Positions 25,901 to 34,912 of a stretch of 64,000 bases of DNA are shown piece by piece. Source of the stretch: Dyadobacter sp. CY323 (lineage in GTDB: Bacteria; Bacteroidota; Bacteroidia; Cytophagales; Spirosomataceae); NCBI RefSeq assembly GCF_021390245.1, contig NZ_JAJUXH010000011.1, forward strand, positions 124,001-188,000, read 5' to 3'. The notes beneath the pieces are model-generated. The model did no database searches. It saw only the letters and a list, made by a program, of their open reading frames with translations, and was not told the origin of the DNA. Position 1 is the stretch's first letter. The number at the start of each line of letters is the position of its first letter. A program made the translations under genes and the position numbers.

Positions 25901-26812
25901 TCAATTGCCTTCCGATTTTCTCCCTCCAAAAACCGTATTGACAAGTACCGGATATAACAGTACTGCGAGAAGGATCAGCAAGGTACCAAGATAAAACTCG
26001 CGCGTCATGCGTTCCTTTTCTCCCAAAAAGAAAAAAGCTAGAGCAATGCCGTAAACTGGTTCGAGATTAATGGTCAGGTTGATTAAATAGGCGGAAAATT
26101 GCTTCATCAGCTGGGTCGACATCGTACTGGCGTAAACAGTGCAAATGAATGCGAGAAATAATATCCAGATCCAGTCTTTCGATATGGGAATGAATGGCGC
26201 CCCGCCCGTCCAGCCCTGCCATTCGGAGATGACCAGAAACATCAGTGAAAAAACCGTTGCACCTGTCATTTCATAAAAAGTAATGATAAAAGCGTCATTT
26301 CGCTGTACCAACCGACTATTCGCCACCGTGAACATCGCCGCCAGCAATGCAGACGATAATGCAAGTCCCAATCCCAGCGCATGATCAAATTCAAACCGAA
26401 AAACCACGTACAAGCCGGCAAATGCCAGAATGCCCAAACCTACTTCGAGCGGGCTGATTTTTCTTTTGTTCACCAAAGGTTCGATCAGGCTCGTCCAGAG
26501 AGAAGTCGTAGCCATTCCTGCCAGACAAACGGAAGCAGTAGAAACGCGGGCAGACGCAAAAAACAGCATCCAATGGGCAGAAAGTATAAAACCGACTACG
26601 AACATCCTGATCAGGTCTGTTCGCGAGGTTTGAAAGGATTTACGTTTAACCAGAATAATGACTGCCACTCCGATCGCTGCGAAAAAGGTCCGGTATAAAA
26701 CCAATGCGACCGGCGAAATGCTTACCATCAGGCCAACAATAGCAGTAAATCCCCAGATCAATACCAGAAAATGAAGGTGCAGGTACGACCGCAATGCTGT
26801 GGACGAAAACAT
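25901..26812 (-). CDS. EamA/DMT-family transporter
   Basis: 303-residue protein with ten predicted helices in two EamA repeats (about 8-140 and 155-295). The N-terminal LVLIWGFTAIVG and the second-repeat NLTINLEPVYGIALAFFFLGE are characteristic of drug/metabolite exporters of the RhaT/YdcZ-like group. It follows the LptF/G-type gene with a 2-base gap, so the two are probably co-transcribed, although no functional link is evident. Substrate unknown. Confidence 0.88.
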   Translation of the reverse strand: MFSSTALRSYLHLHFLVLIWGFTAIVGLMVSISPVALVLYRTFFAAIGVAVIILVKRKSFQTSRTDLIRMFVVGFILSAHWMLFFASARVSTASVCLAGMATTSLWTSLIEPLVNKRKISPLEVGLGILAFAGLYVVFRFEFDHALGLGLALSSALLAAMFTVANSRLVQRNDAFIITFYEMTGATVFSLMFLVISEWQGWTGGAPFIPISKDWIWILFLAFICTVYASTMSTQLMKQFSAYLINLTINLEPVYGIALAFFFLGEKERMTREFYLGTLLILLAVLLYPVLVNTVFGGRKSEGN

Positions 26813-26814
26813 AG

Positions 26815-27897
26815 TTACCTGGGCAATGTTTTATACAAAACCAGTCCGATCAGAGAAAAAACGATATTGGGCAGCCACACCGCAAAAAGCGTATTGATCG
26901 TACCGGCCTCGGCCACGCCTTTTGATAAAAGGAAAAACAGGATGTAAATAAATGCCAGCATAAAACCCAGTGCAATCTGCCAGCCTACCCCCCGCCTGCT
27001 TTTTCGTGCCGAAACGATCACGCCGATGGCGGTTAAGATCAATATCGCAAAAGGTTGTGTAAAGCGAATGTATTTTTCAATCAGATAAACTTCCAATCCA
27101 TCGGCTCCCCGACTTTTGAGCAAGTCAATGTAGGCATTTAATTCAGGTAATGTAAAGGTTTCGAACAAGTTATAGTCACTTTCAAAATCCTTTGGGGACA
27201 GGTTTATGGTGGTGTCAATGGCGCTGCCGTTGCTCAGTTTTTCCCCCAGACTATCGAGCGTCCGGATCTGGTAGTTTTGCAGCGTCCATTTGCCTTTTTT
27301 AGGTTGCCAGACGATTTTGTCCGCGTAAAACTTTTGCAGAAGCTTCGTGCCTTTGATCGTCTCCATCGTAAACTTGTTGCCGGTCTGAGACGTGGTATTG
27401 TAGCTTTCGAGGTAGGCGTAAACGTCCGGTGCGATGGTAATATGCACATTATGACCGCTGAAATAGAACTCTTGCTTTACATAAGTCTTCTCAAAACCAT
27501 TCCGGATTTTGTTCGCCTTAGGCAGTATCCAGCCTACCTGAATGAAAGTAACGAGCCCAAGTATGGCGGCGCCGACCATATACGGCAATAACATTCGCCC
27601 GAAACTGATCCCACTGCTCAGCATAGCTACAATTTCTGTTCTCGCCGCAATGCGTGACGTAAAAAATACAGTCGCGATGAAAACCATCAGCGGGCTGATG
27701 TAGTTGATCCAGTACGGGATCAGATTGAGGTAATAATCAATGAGGATTTCATTGAGCGGGGCTTTCTTATCCAGGAAATCGTCCACTTTTTCGGTGTAGT
27801 CAATCATGCAGATGATCAGCACAATGACGAAAGCGACGAAAACGTATGTAATGAGGAAGTTTTTGATCAGGTAACGATCCAGTATTTTAAATCTCAT
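26815..27897 (-). CDS. LptF/LptG family permease
   Basis: 360-residue LptF/G (YjgP/YjgQ) family protein: three N-terminal helices (about 12-120), a periplasmic beta-jellyroll domain (about 130-265), and three C-terminal helices ending SLIGLVLYKTLP. It starts MRFKILDRYLIKNFLITYVFV, the usual family opening. It forms the membrane part of the transporter that pulls LPS from the inner membrane and passes it along the periplasmic bridge. Bacteroidota usually encode two such proteins at separate loci; only one is here, so LptF versus LptG is not decided. Confidence 0.9.
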   Translation of the reverse strand: MRFKILDRYLIKNFLITYVFVAFVIVLIICMIDYTEKVDDFLDKKAPLNEILIDYYLNLIPYWINYISPLMVFIATVFFTSRIAARTEIVAMLSSGISFGRMLLPYMVGAAILGLVTFIQVGWILPKANKIRNGFEKTYVKQEFYFSGHNVHITIAPDVYAYLESYNTTSQTGNKFTMETIKGTKLLQKFYADKIVWQPKKGKWTLQNYQIRTLDSLGEKLSNGSAIDTTINLSPKDFESDYNLFETFTLPELNAYIDLLKSRGADGLEVYLIEKYIRFTQPFAILILTAIGVIVSARKSRRGVGWQIALGFMLAFIYILFFLLSKGVAEAGTINTLFAVWLPNIVFSLIGLVLYKTLPR

Positions 27898-27910
27898 GAT
27901 GGGCTAGCTG

Positions 27911-28573
27911 TCATCTGCGTTGTACCAATACATTTTTAGATACTTCGAGACTGATAAACAACGTAGGCCCACCGTCTATTTGTACAGATGCCGACCTGTC
28001 ATATTCATTGATTTCTTTAACCTCGATCAGCGACCCGAGTGTGAGACCGGACCGGTCGAGATGCTGCAGAAAGGAAGGTGCATGATCCAGAACGCCCATC
28101 ATTCTTACCTTTTCGCCTAGCTGCACGTCGGTAAGTACGCCGTAGTCGGGCTCCATCAGGTTGCCTTTTGCATCCGGTATAGGGTCTCCGTGGGGGTCGA
28201 ATCGGGGATGTCCTAAAAATGCATCCAGCTTTTCCACCAGGATCTCAGAAGGTATATGTTCCAGTTCCTCCGCAATGTCATGCACCTCATCCCAGCCAAA
28301 ACCGAGTTTTTCAACTAAAAACACTTCCCAGAGCCGATGCTTGCGGATTACCTTAATTGCAACTTTTTCGCCCAGTTCCGTAAGTGTTACGCCCTGATAT
28401 TTTTTGTAGTTGATTAATCCTTTTTCCGCCAGTTTTCGTAACATATCCGTTACCGATGCCGCGCGGGTCGCAGTACTTTCCGCCAGGGCATTGGTACTTA
28501 CTTCCCCGCCGTCCCTGCCGGACAAAGCGTGAATAATTTTCAGATAATTTTCTTCGGTGAAGGAGTTCTGCAT
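27911..28573 (-). CDS. DtxR/MntR-family metal-dependent repressor
   Basis: 220 residues from the ATG at 28573; another ATG at 28594 would leave almost no leader after the predicted promoter. Winged helix about 1-62 (TEENYLKIIHAL, TRAASVTDMLRKLAEKGLI), metal-binding and dimer domain about 65-140 (HRLWEVFLVEKLGFGWDEVHDIAEELEH, carrying the His/Glu ligands), then a FeoA/SH3-like C-terminal domain (about 145-220). It represses metal uptake when Mn(II) or Fe(II) is abundant. It is divergent from an NRAMP transporter, and a 24-bp palindrome lies between the two genes. Confidence 0.92.
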   Translation of the reverse strand: MQNSFTEENYLKIIHALSGRDGGEVSTNALAESTATRAASVTDMLRKLAEKGLINYKKYQGVTLTELGEKVAIKVIRKHRLWEVFLVEKLGFGWDEVHDIAEELEHIPSEILVEKLDAFLGHPRFDPHGDPIPDAKGNLMEPDYGVLTDVQLGEKVRMMGVLDHAPSFLQHLDRSGLTLGSLIEVKEINEYDRSASVQIDGGPTLFISLEVSKNVLVQRR

Positions 28574-28608
28574 TTCAAGCTCGCACTTTGGCATGATTTG
28601 GATCAGAG

Positions 28609-28616
28609 CAAAAGTA
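28609..28616 (-). promoter_or_regulatory. Promoter -7 element of the DtxR-type gene
   Basis: CAAAAGTA on plus (TACTTTTG on minus) matches TAnnTTTG. Transcription would start near 28602. The palindrome at 28639-28662 falls at this promoter's upstream (-33) region. Confidence 0.5.
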
Positions 28617-28638
28617 CACTTTACTAATCAGAATATAA

Positions 28639-28662
28639 AAAATTTAGACTAGTCTAAATTTT
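28639..28662. promoter_or_regulatory. Metal-box operator: 24-bp perfect palindrome
   Basis: Perfect dyad symmetry centred between 28650 and 28651, core TTTAGACTAGTCTAAA extended by A and T on each side. It sits between the divergent repressor and NRAMP genes and overlaps the -33 regions of both predicted promoters. The arrangement TTTAGxxTAGxxCTAAA-like resembles DtxR/IdeR boxes, so it is the expected site for the repressor at 27911. The half-site AGTCTAAAT reappears before the TonB receptor and the PepSY gene. Confidence 0.75.
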
Positions 28663-28677
28663 ATTTAAGAATTTCCT

Positions 28678-28685
28678 TATATTTG
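28678..28685 (+). promoter_or_regulatory. Promoter -7 element of the NRAMP gene (TATATTTG)
   Basis: Exact TAnnTTTG match 40 bases upstream of the start codon at 28726 and 15 bases downstream of the palindromic operator. Confidence 0.6.
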
Positions 28686-28725
28686 TTTTCAGTAGACAAA
28701 ATTGTTTATTTCGACCGGGGCAAAA

Positions 28726-30078
28726 ATGTTTGACAGTTTAAAAATAAAGGATTCAGTGAAATCGAAAAGCGGCGACAAGTCCGATCAGCTAGCTTCATTA
28801 TCGGAGGTACATTCGTCGATCGCCATTCCAGAGGGAGCGGGCTTCTGGAAAAAGATGATGGCATTTGCCGGCCCGGGGCTCATGATTTCGGTAGGTTACA
28901 TCGACCCGGGAAACTGGGCCACTGACATTGAAGGAGGTTCGAGATTTGGTTATGCACTTCTTTCCGTAATCCTTATATCCAATCTTTTTGCGATGCTTTT
29001 GCAGCATCTTTCCCTCAAATTGGGCATTGCGTCCGGCCGTGACCTGGCACAAGCTTGCCGCGATTATTATTCACGACCGGTTTCGTTTTTATTATGGATC
29101 CTGGCCGAGATCGCCATCGCAGCCACCGACCTGGCCGAAGTAATCGGTTCCGCTATTGCATTGAACCTACTTTTTGGTCTTCCACTGCCGGTTGGAGTTG
29201 TTTTAACCGCCTTTGACGTATTGATCGTACTTTATTTTCAGCAAAAAGGATTCCGCATTATCGAAAGCATTGTGGCCGGTTTAATGGGAATTATCCTGCT
29301 GAGTTTTATTTATGAAATGATCGTTTCCCAGCCCTCACTTTCGGGAATTATGGGAGGTTTGCTGCCCAAAACGGAAATCATAACCAACCCAGGAATGCTT
29401 TACATTGCAATCGGGATTTTGGGCGCGACGGTGATGCCACATAATCTCTACCTCCATTCCAGTATTGTACAAACGCGCGCTTTTAAACGGGATGACGAGG
29501 GCAAAAAAACCGCCATTAAGTTCGCTACCATCGATTCGACCGTTTCACTTGCACTGGCATTCTTCATCAACGGTTCCATTCTGATACTCGCCGCCACTGC
29601 ATTTCACGCAAATGGTCATTTTGAAATTGCGGATATTACAGACGCCTACCACTTGCTCGATCCAGTATTAGGTGTGAGCCTGGCAGGGATTTTCTTTGCA
29701 TTGGCATTGCTCGCATCCGGTCAGAGTTCGACACTGACGGGGACCCTGGCCGGACAGATCGTCATGGAAGGATTTCTGAATATCCGGCTCAAACCCTGGT
29801 TACGCCGGCTAATCACCCGTGGGATCGCGATTATCCCCGCATTGATCGTCTCCTCGCTTTATGGCGAACGGGGGACGGCAGAGTTACTGGTTTTCAGCCA
29901 GGTCATCCTTTCCTTACAACTCAGTTTTGCGGTTGTTCCACTCGTTTTCTTCACTTCTAACCATAAAATCATGGGAAAATTTGCGAACACGAAATTGGTA
30001 ACCGCATTGAGCTGGCTCATTACTTTGACGATCATCAGCCTGAACGGATATCTCCTTTTTAATACTTTTACGGGCTAA
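28726..30078 (+). CDS. mntH: NRAMP-family Mn(II)/Fe(II) transporter
   Basis: 450 residues from the ATG at 28726; a TTG at 28702 only adds a short unrelated stretch. Eleven or so helices of the LeuT-like NRAMP fold. The metal-binding motifs are intact: DPGNW in helix 1 (Asp and Asn ligands) and MPHNLYLHSS in helix 6 (Met ligand). It imports divalent manganese or iron with protons. Divergent from the DtxR-type regulator across a palindromic operator, so expression is probably repressed by metal excess. Confidence 0.93.
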   Translation: MFDSLKIKDSVKSKSGDKSDQLASLSEVHSSIAIPEGAGFWKKMMAFAGPGLMISVGYIDPGNWATDIEGGSRFGYALLSVILISNLFAMLLQHLSLKLGIASGRDLAQACRDYYSRPVSFLLWILAEIAIAATDLAEVIGSAIALNLLFGLPLPVGVVLTAFDVLIVLYFQQKGFRIIESIVAGLMGIILLSFIYEMIVSQPSLSGIMGGLLPKTEIITNPGMLYIAIGILGATVMPHNLYLHSSIVQTRAFKRDDEGKKTAIKFATIDSTVSLALAFFINGSILILAATAFHANGHFEIADITDAYHLLDPVLGVSLAGIFFALALLASGQSSTLTGTLAGQIVMEGFLNIRLKPWLRRLITRGIAIIPALIVSSLYGERGTAELLVFSQVILSLQLSFAVVPLVFFTSNHKIMGKFANTKLVTALSWLITLTIISLNGYLLFNTFTG

Positions 30079-30162
30079 ATTCCTACTCTCTAAATTATTT
30101 TTTGTCCGGCGTGATTTCTTTCCATGCGGTTTCCTAACTTTCGCTGATTTATTAAAAGGTGA

Positions 30163-32109
30163 ATGGAATCAAAGCATAAAGTCGACAAGGTTACAGCCGC
30201 AGGCGTATTGGTTGCATTTGGGATTATTTATGGGGACATCGGAACCTCTCCATTGTATGTAATGCAGGCAATTATCCTCAATGAAAGGATAACCGAAGAA
30301 ATTATTTACGGAGCCATATCCTGCATTTTCTGGACACTTACGCTCCAAACCACCATTAAATATGTAATTCTAATCCTGCGCGCCGATAACCGTGGCGAGG
30401 GAGGGATTTTCGCCCTGTACGCATTAGTCAGGAAGCATGCCAAATGGCTGACGGTCCCCGCCATTATCGGGGGTAGTACGCTGCTGGCCGACGGGATCAT
30501 TACCCCACCCATTTCCGTCTCTTCCGCGGTCGAGGGTTTAAGATTGATCTACCCTAATATTCAGACAGTCCCCATTGTAATCGGGATCCTCACATTCATT
30601 TTCGTCATTCAGGCATTTGGTACCAAAGTGGTCGGCAGAGCTTTCGGGCCGTTGATGGTAACCTGGTTTGTAATGCTGGGTATCCTTGGTTTATTCCAAA
30701 TCATAGACCACCCCGAGATCCTGAAAGCAGTGAACCCGATGTATGGCTACGACCTCATCACCAAACATCCGGGAGGTTTCTGGATTCTGGGAGCTGTATT
30801 TTTATGTACCACCGGCGCAGAAGCATTATACTCCGACCTTGGACATTGCGGCCGGGAGAATATCCGGATCAGCTGGATTTTTGTTAAGATCTGCCTGTTG
30901 CTTAATTACTTTGGTCAGGGAGCTTGGCTGATCACTGAAATGGGTAACCTGCTCAATGCGCGGAAACCATTCTATGAAATTATGCCTGAATGGTGGCTTT
31001 TGCCAGGGGTCGTGATTGCGACGTTAGCCGCGATCATTGCCAGTCAGGCGGTTATTACGGGATCTTTCACGTTGATTTCAGAGGCAATTCGTCTGAATTT
31101 CTGGCCAAAAGTCCGGTTAAATTATCCGAGTGATCAAAAAGGACAATTATATGTACCGAGTATCAACTGGCTTTTGTGGCTTGGTTGCAGCGGAGTGGTT
31201 TTGTACTTCAAGCAATCTTCCAACATGGAGGCGGCTTACGGACTTGCAATCACGCTGACGATGATCATGACGACGATTCTGTTCTCTTATTACCTCTATA
31301 TCAAAAGAGTAAACTTGTGGATTGTGATCATTTTCATGGGCATTTACCTGTTCATTGAAGGTATGTTCCTTGGCGCAAACCTTTTGAAATTCACACACGG
31401 AGGCTGGTTTACCATCATGGTTGGCGCACTCGTCGCCGGGCTGATGACGGTTTGGCTCAGAGCTTTTTACATCAAACTAAGGTTAACCGAATACACCAAA
31501 CTCGAAAAATACCTGCCGGCACTTCACGAACTGAGCCGCGACATCAGCATCCCGAAATACACGACACACCTCGTATTTATGACCAATGCGTCGCGCGCTA
31601 CGGAAATTGAGACAAAAGTGATTTACTCTATTTTCCAAAAACGGCCGAAACGTGCTGATGTTTACTGGTTTATCCACGTCGATATTACCGATGACCCGTA
31701 CACAATGGAATATAAGGTGTTATCGGATGATGACAACGACGACAATGTCATCAAGATCAATTTCCGCCTCGGTTTCCGTGTGGATCAGCGTATTAATATG
31801 TTTTTCCGGAAAGTGGTGGAAGACATGGTGATGAATAAAGAAGTGGACATTACCAGCCGCTATGAGTCACTCAGCAAGCAAAATATCACCGGCGATTTCC
31901 GGTTTGTCGTGCTGGAACGTTTTCTCTCATTCGAGAATGATCTGCCCTTTTTCGAGCAGCTGGTCATGAAAACCTACTTCTTTGTGAAGGATTTTACAAC
32001 GCCGGAAGATAAATGGTTTGGGCTCGACAGCAGTTCGGTCAAAATCGAAAAGGTACCGCTCATTATCCGACCGGTGGAAAATGTGAAGCTGCGCCGGGTT
32101 TTCAATTAG
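30163..32109 (+). CDS. kup: Kup/Trk-type potassium uptake permease
   Basis: 648-residue KUP/HAK/KT transporter. It opens with the family signature VAFGIIYGDIGTSPLYV, has twelve or so helices to about residue 450 (including DNRGEGGIFALYALVR and GTTGAEALYSDLGHCGR-like segments), and a cytoplasmic C-terminal domain of about 190 residues. Potassium-proton symport at the inner membrane is the family role. AAAAGGTGA precedes the ATG as a ribosome site. Its stop is only 3 bases from the convergent phosphoribosyltransferase stop, with no hairpin between. Confidence 0.93.
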   Translation: MESKHKVDKVTAAGVLVAFGIIYGDIGTSPLYVMQAIILNERITEEIIYGAISCIFWTLTLQTTIKYVILILRADNRGEGGIFALYALVRKHAKWLTVPAIIGGSTLLADGIITPPISVSSAVEGLRLIYPNIQTVPIVIGILTFIFVIQAFGTKVVGRAFGPLMVTWFVMLGILGLFQIIDHPEILKAVNPMYGYDLITKHPGGFWILGAVFLCTTGAEALYSDLGHCGRENIRISWIFVKICLLLNYFGQGAWLITEMGNLLNARKPFYEIMPEWWLLPGVVIATLAAIIASQAVITGSFTLISEAIRLNFWPKVRLNYPSDQKGQLYVPSINWLLWLGCSGVVLYFKQSSNMEAAYGLAITLTMIMTTILFSYYLYIKRVNLWIVIIFMGIYLFIEGMFLGANLLKFTHGGWFTIMVGALVAGLMTVWLRAFYIKLRLTEYTKLEKYLPALHELSRDISIPKYTTHLVFMTNASRATEIETKVIYSIFQKRPKRADVYWFIHVDITDDPYTMEYKVLSDDDNDDNVIKINFRLGFRVDQRINMFFRKVVEDMVMNKEVDITSRYESLSKQNITGDFRFVVLERFLSFENDLPFFEQLVMKTYFFVKDFTTPEDKWFGLDSSSVKIEKVPLIIRPVENVKLRRVFN

Positions 32110-32112
32110 GTT

Positions 32113-32631
32113 TTATTTTAAATAAACACCTTCTTCCTCAGCTTCACTTAAGATCACTTTCACGTGCTCGGTAAGCGTTGTGCTCAATGAAAAGCCAACA
32201 TAATCGGCATGTACCGGAAATAAATGATGTCCGCGGTCTACAACAACGGCCACCTGCACCTTTTTCATCCGGACTTTCAGAAACGGTTCCAGTGCGAATG
32301 CGAGTGTACGACCGGTATATAAAACATCGTCTGCAACGATAACCACCTTATTTTCAACATCAAAGTCTTTGTCAAATAGAATTGGACTTTGGTGGTGAAG
32401 ATGTTTATCGAAACGCAGTTCTACCAATTGGACGTCCAGCGGAGAAATGTCCAGCAATTCGGCGCTGAGCCTTTTAGCAAAAGCATAACCCTCGCCGGAG
32501 ATGCCGGCGACGATGATGCCGGTTTCCTCGAAGTTTTGTTCATATATTTCAAAAGCAATCCTTCGGATTTTCTGGCCTGTTTGATGAGAACTTAGAATTT
32601 GACGCTGGGAAGAAATGCGGCTATCACTCAT
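32113..32631 (-). CDS. PyrR-like phosphoribosyltransferase
   Basis: 172-residue type I PRTase. The PRPP-binding motif is VVIVADDVLYTGRT, preceded by the hydrophobic strand and a flexible-loop region (ELRFDKHLHHQ). Length and motif fit PyrR-type proteins, which in other phyla are uracil phosphoribosyltransferases or pyr attenuators. No pyrimidine gene is adjacent, so an attenuator role is not supported here. Convergent with kup. Confidence 0.82.
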   Translation of the reverse strand: MSDSRISSQRQILSSHQTGQKIRRIAFEIYEQNFEETGIIVAGISGEGYAFAKRLSAELLDISPLDVQLVELRFDKHLHHQSPILFDKDFDVENKVVIVADDVLYTGRTLAFALEPFLKVRMKKVQVAVVVDRGHHLFPVHADYVGFSLSTTLTEHVKVILSEAEEEGVYLK

Positions 32632-32678
32632 TGGAATGCGAATTCGTTAAACTTGAGAAGTAAAATTAAGAATACAAA

Positions 32679-33389
32679 TCACTTCTTCATAACCTCGGCG
32701 AAGTTCTTCATCCACTCCGCCATAATTGTCCCGTGCACCGGCAGTTCAAGACTTCGAATGCCTTCTTCCACTTTTTCCTGGCCAATGCGCTCCACCCGAA
32801 GCTCCATTAATGCCTGATCATATTTTTTGGAGAACTCGGGATGCGCCTGCACACCCAGCATATTTTCACCAACCCTGAACATCGCAACCGGACAATCCGG
32901 CGCAGTTGCGAGCAAAGTGCTGTCCGGCGGAAGCGCAACAACCTGGTCCTGGCACATCATAAGCAAGTTGATCTCAGGAAATTCCGGCTCCATCCAGTCC
33001 TCTGTTTTTGTAATTCCAAACGTATGAACGCCGACACACCAACCTACCTCTGACTTTGCTACTCTTCCGCCCAACGCTTCTGCCAGCATCTGATGACCAA
33101 AGCAAACGCCCAGGTAAATTTTACCAGACTGATAGATGTCATTTACAAAAAGTTTTAAGCGGTCAATCCATTCCTCCTGGTCATAAACGGAGTATCGCGA
33201 ACCTGTACAAATGTAAACGTCGCATTCATGTACCGAAGCCGGAAACTGCCCATTCACTGCATCGTAAAAGGTAAAATCCCATTCTTCTGCAACCTTTGAA
33301 AACAAAGCAGGGAATATCTCGCGATAATCCCCGTCAATATGCAGTAACTCCTCGCGCACATGGTCGCATTCCAGCAATCCAACTTTCAT
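32679..33389 (-). CDS. Class I glutamine amidotransferase (GMP-synthase-like)
   Basis: 236 residues. The catalytic Cys lies in LGVCFGHQMLAEALGG, and the His-x-Glu pair in GVQAHPEFS, so the triad is complete. There is no attached synthetase domain, as in YfeJ/PuuD-like stand-alone amidotransferases. The start is taken as ATG at 33389, forming TGATG with the stop of the ALDH gene; a GTG at 33392 is adjacent. Together with the ALDH, SDR and glutamine-synthetase-like genes upstream it suggests hydrolysis of a gamma-glutamyl intermediate. The pathway assignment is inference. Confidence 0.85.
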   Translation of the reverse strand: MKVGLLECDHVREELLHIDGDYREIFPALFSKVAEEWDFTFYDAVNGQFPASVHECDVYICTGSRYSVYDQEEWIDRLKLFVNDIYQSGKIYLGVCFGHQMLAEALGGRVAKSEVGWCVGVHTFGITKTEDWMEPEFPEINLLMMCQDQVVALPPDSTLLATAPDCPVAMFRVGENMLGVQAHPEFSKKYDQALMELRVERIGQEKVEEGIRSLELPVHGTIMAEWMKNFAEVMKK

Positions 33390-34780
33390 CACGCGTTGAT
33401 TTTCAAATGAAATGATTTTGGGCGGGTTAATGCCTCATAACCCACTGTGGATAAAGTACATCCGCGTCCCGAATTTTTGACTCCCGTCCAGGCAAGTGCA
33501 GGGTCCAGGTAGTCGCAGCGATTCATAAACCACGTTCCGGTTTCGACTTGCTCGCCGATTTTCAGCGCAGCATCCACGTCTTTTGTCCAGATTGAAGCGG
33601 TTAAGCCATACTGGCTGTCGTTCATCAATGCAATCGCTTCCTCATCGCTGCTCACCGGCATAATACCCACCACCGGCGCAAACGTTTCCTCACTCATTAC
33701 CTGCATGGAATGATTTACATTCACCAAAACTTGTGGCGCCAGATAAGGAGTACTATTTTTATGTGCAGGGAATAATGTCGGGTCAATCAATGGAGTAGCA
33801 CCCTGTGAAATCGCTTCCTCGATCTGATTTTGAGCAAAATCGGCAGCCGAAGTGCGGACCATCGGGCCTAATGTAGTTTCACTGTCCGTCGGATCGCCGA
33901 GAACATAGGTTTTGGTAAGCTTTGCAAATTCGCTTACAAACTTGTCATAAATCTCCTGGTGTACATAAATCCGTTCGATCCCGCAGCAGGATTGCCCCGA
34001 GTTAAAAAATGATCCATCGACCAGATTTTCAACGGCGTCGGCCAAATCGGCATCGGGTCGCACGTAGGCAGGATCTTTTCCGCCCAGCTCCAAACCCCCG
34101 ATGATAAACCTTTCATTAATAGCCTTTTGAACCGCATGACCACCTTCCACAGAACCGGTAAATGCGACATAATCGATCCGCTCGTCGCCGATCACCTGTG
34201 CAACCTGATCATGACTTAAATGCAAATATTGAAAAACACCAGTTGGCAAACCGGCATATTCAAATGCAGCTGCATAACGTTCGGCACACAACGGCGTTTG
34301 TTGCGCGTGTTTTAAAATCACTGCATTACCCGCCATAATTGCAGGAACTACCGAATTTACAGACGTTAAATACGGATAATTCCAAGGCGCTACTACGAAA
34401 ACAACACCGAGTGGGTCGCGACGGATAAATCGCCTAAAACCCGGAATCTCGTCAACTTCCACATCTGCCAGCGCTTTCTCAGCCACCGAAATCATATAAT
34501 TCGCCCGTTCCTTAAACCCTTTCCGGATCTCATTCGCAGTATAGCGGACCGGCCGCCCCATTTGCCAGGTCAGTTCCAGGCCGATCTCGTCTGCATTGTC
34601 TAGAAAGTATTCCAATGCTTTGCGGCAAATAGCCTCACGCTCGGCAAGGCTCGTTTTCCGCCATTGTTTCTGAGCAGTTACAGCATTTATCAAGGCATTT
34701 TCAACACCATCTGCATCTGCCAATGTACGTTCGACATAGACGGAGCCGTCGATAGGGCTTATTGTTTTTTGAATTGACAT
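33389..34780 (-). CDS. NAD(P)-dependent aldehyde dehydrogenase
   Basis: 463-residue ALDH-superfamily enzyme, somewhat short at the N-terminus as in succinate-semialdehyde-dehydrogenase-like members. It has VVAPWNYPYL for the cofactor, FTGSVEGG, the general-base Glu in GGLELGGKDPAYV, and the catalytic Cys in FNSGQSCCGIERIYV. It would oxidise an aldehyde made by the upstream amine or alcohol dehydrogenase step to the acid. Translationally coupled to the amidotransferase (TGATG). Confidence 0.92.
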   Translation of the reverse strand: MSIQKTISPIDGSVYVERTLADADGVENALINAVTAQKQWRKTSLAEREAICRKALEYFLDNADEIGLELTWQMGRPVRYTANEIRKGFKERANYMISVAEKALADVEVDEIPGFRRFIRRDPLGVVFVVAPWNYPYLTSVNSVVPAIMAGNAVILKHAQQTPLCAERYAAAFEYAGLPTGVFQYLHLSHDQVAQVIGDERIDYVAFTGSVEGGHAVQKAINERFIIGGLELGGKDPAYVRPDADLADAVENLVDGSFFNSGQSCCGIERIYVHQEIYDKFVSEFAKLTKTYVLGDPTDSETTLGPMVRTSAADFAQNQIEEAISQGATPLIDPTLFPAHKNSTPYLAPQVLVNVNHSMQVMSEETFAPVVGIMPVSSDEEAIALMNDSQYGLTASIWTKDVDAALKIGEQVETGTWFMNRCDYLDPALAWTGVKNSGRGCTLSTVGYEALTRPKSFHLKINA

Positions 34781-34790
34781 TTTTTTAAAT

Positions 34791-34909
34791 GGAGTAAGGG
34801 GAAGATGGGGGAAAGGGAGGATGGAGGATGGAGGATAAACGAAGAGAGAGTCACTTCCTCCCTAATTCCCTTTCCCTTACTTCCCTCCTCCTTTCTTCCC
34901 TTCTCCCTA
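34791..34909. repeat. Polypurine tract followed by polypyrimidine tract, imperfect inverted arms
   Basis: The spacer between the SDR and ALDH genes is almost entirely purine on the plus strand from 34791 to about 34850 (repeats such as GGATGGAGGATGGAGG) and almost entirely pyrimidine from 34852 to 34909. The arms can fold back imperfectly into one long hairpin. It could be a weak terminator or a site of slippage. Confidence 0.7.
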
Positions 34910-34912
34910 TAA

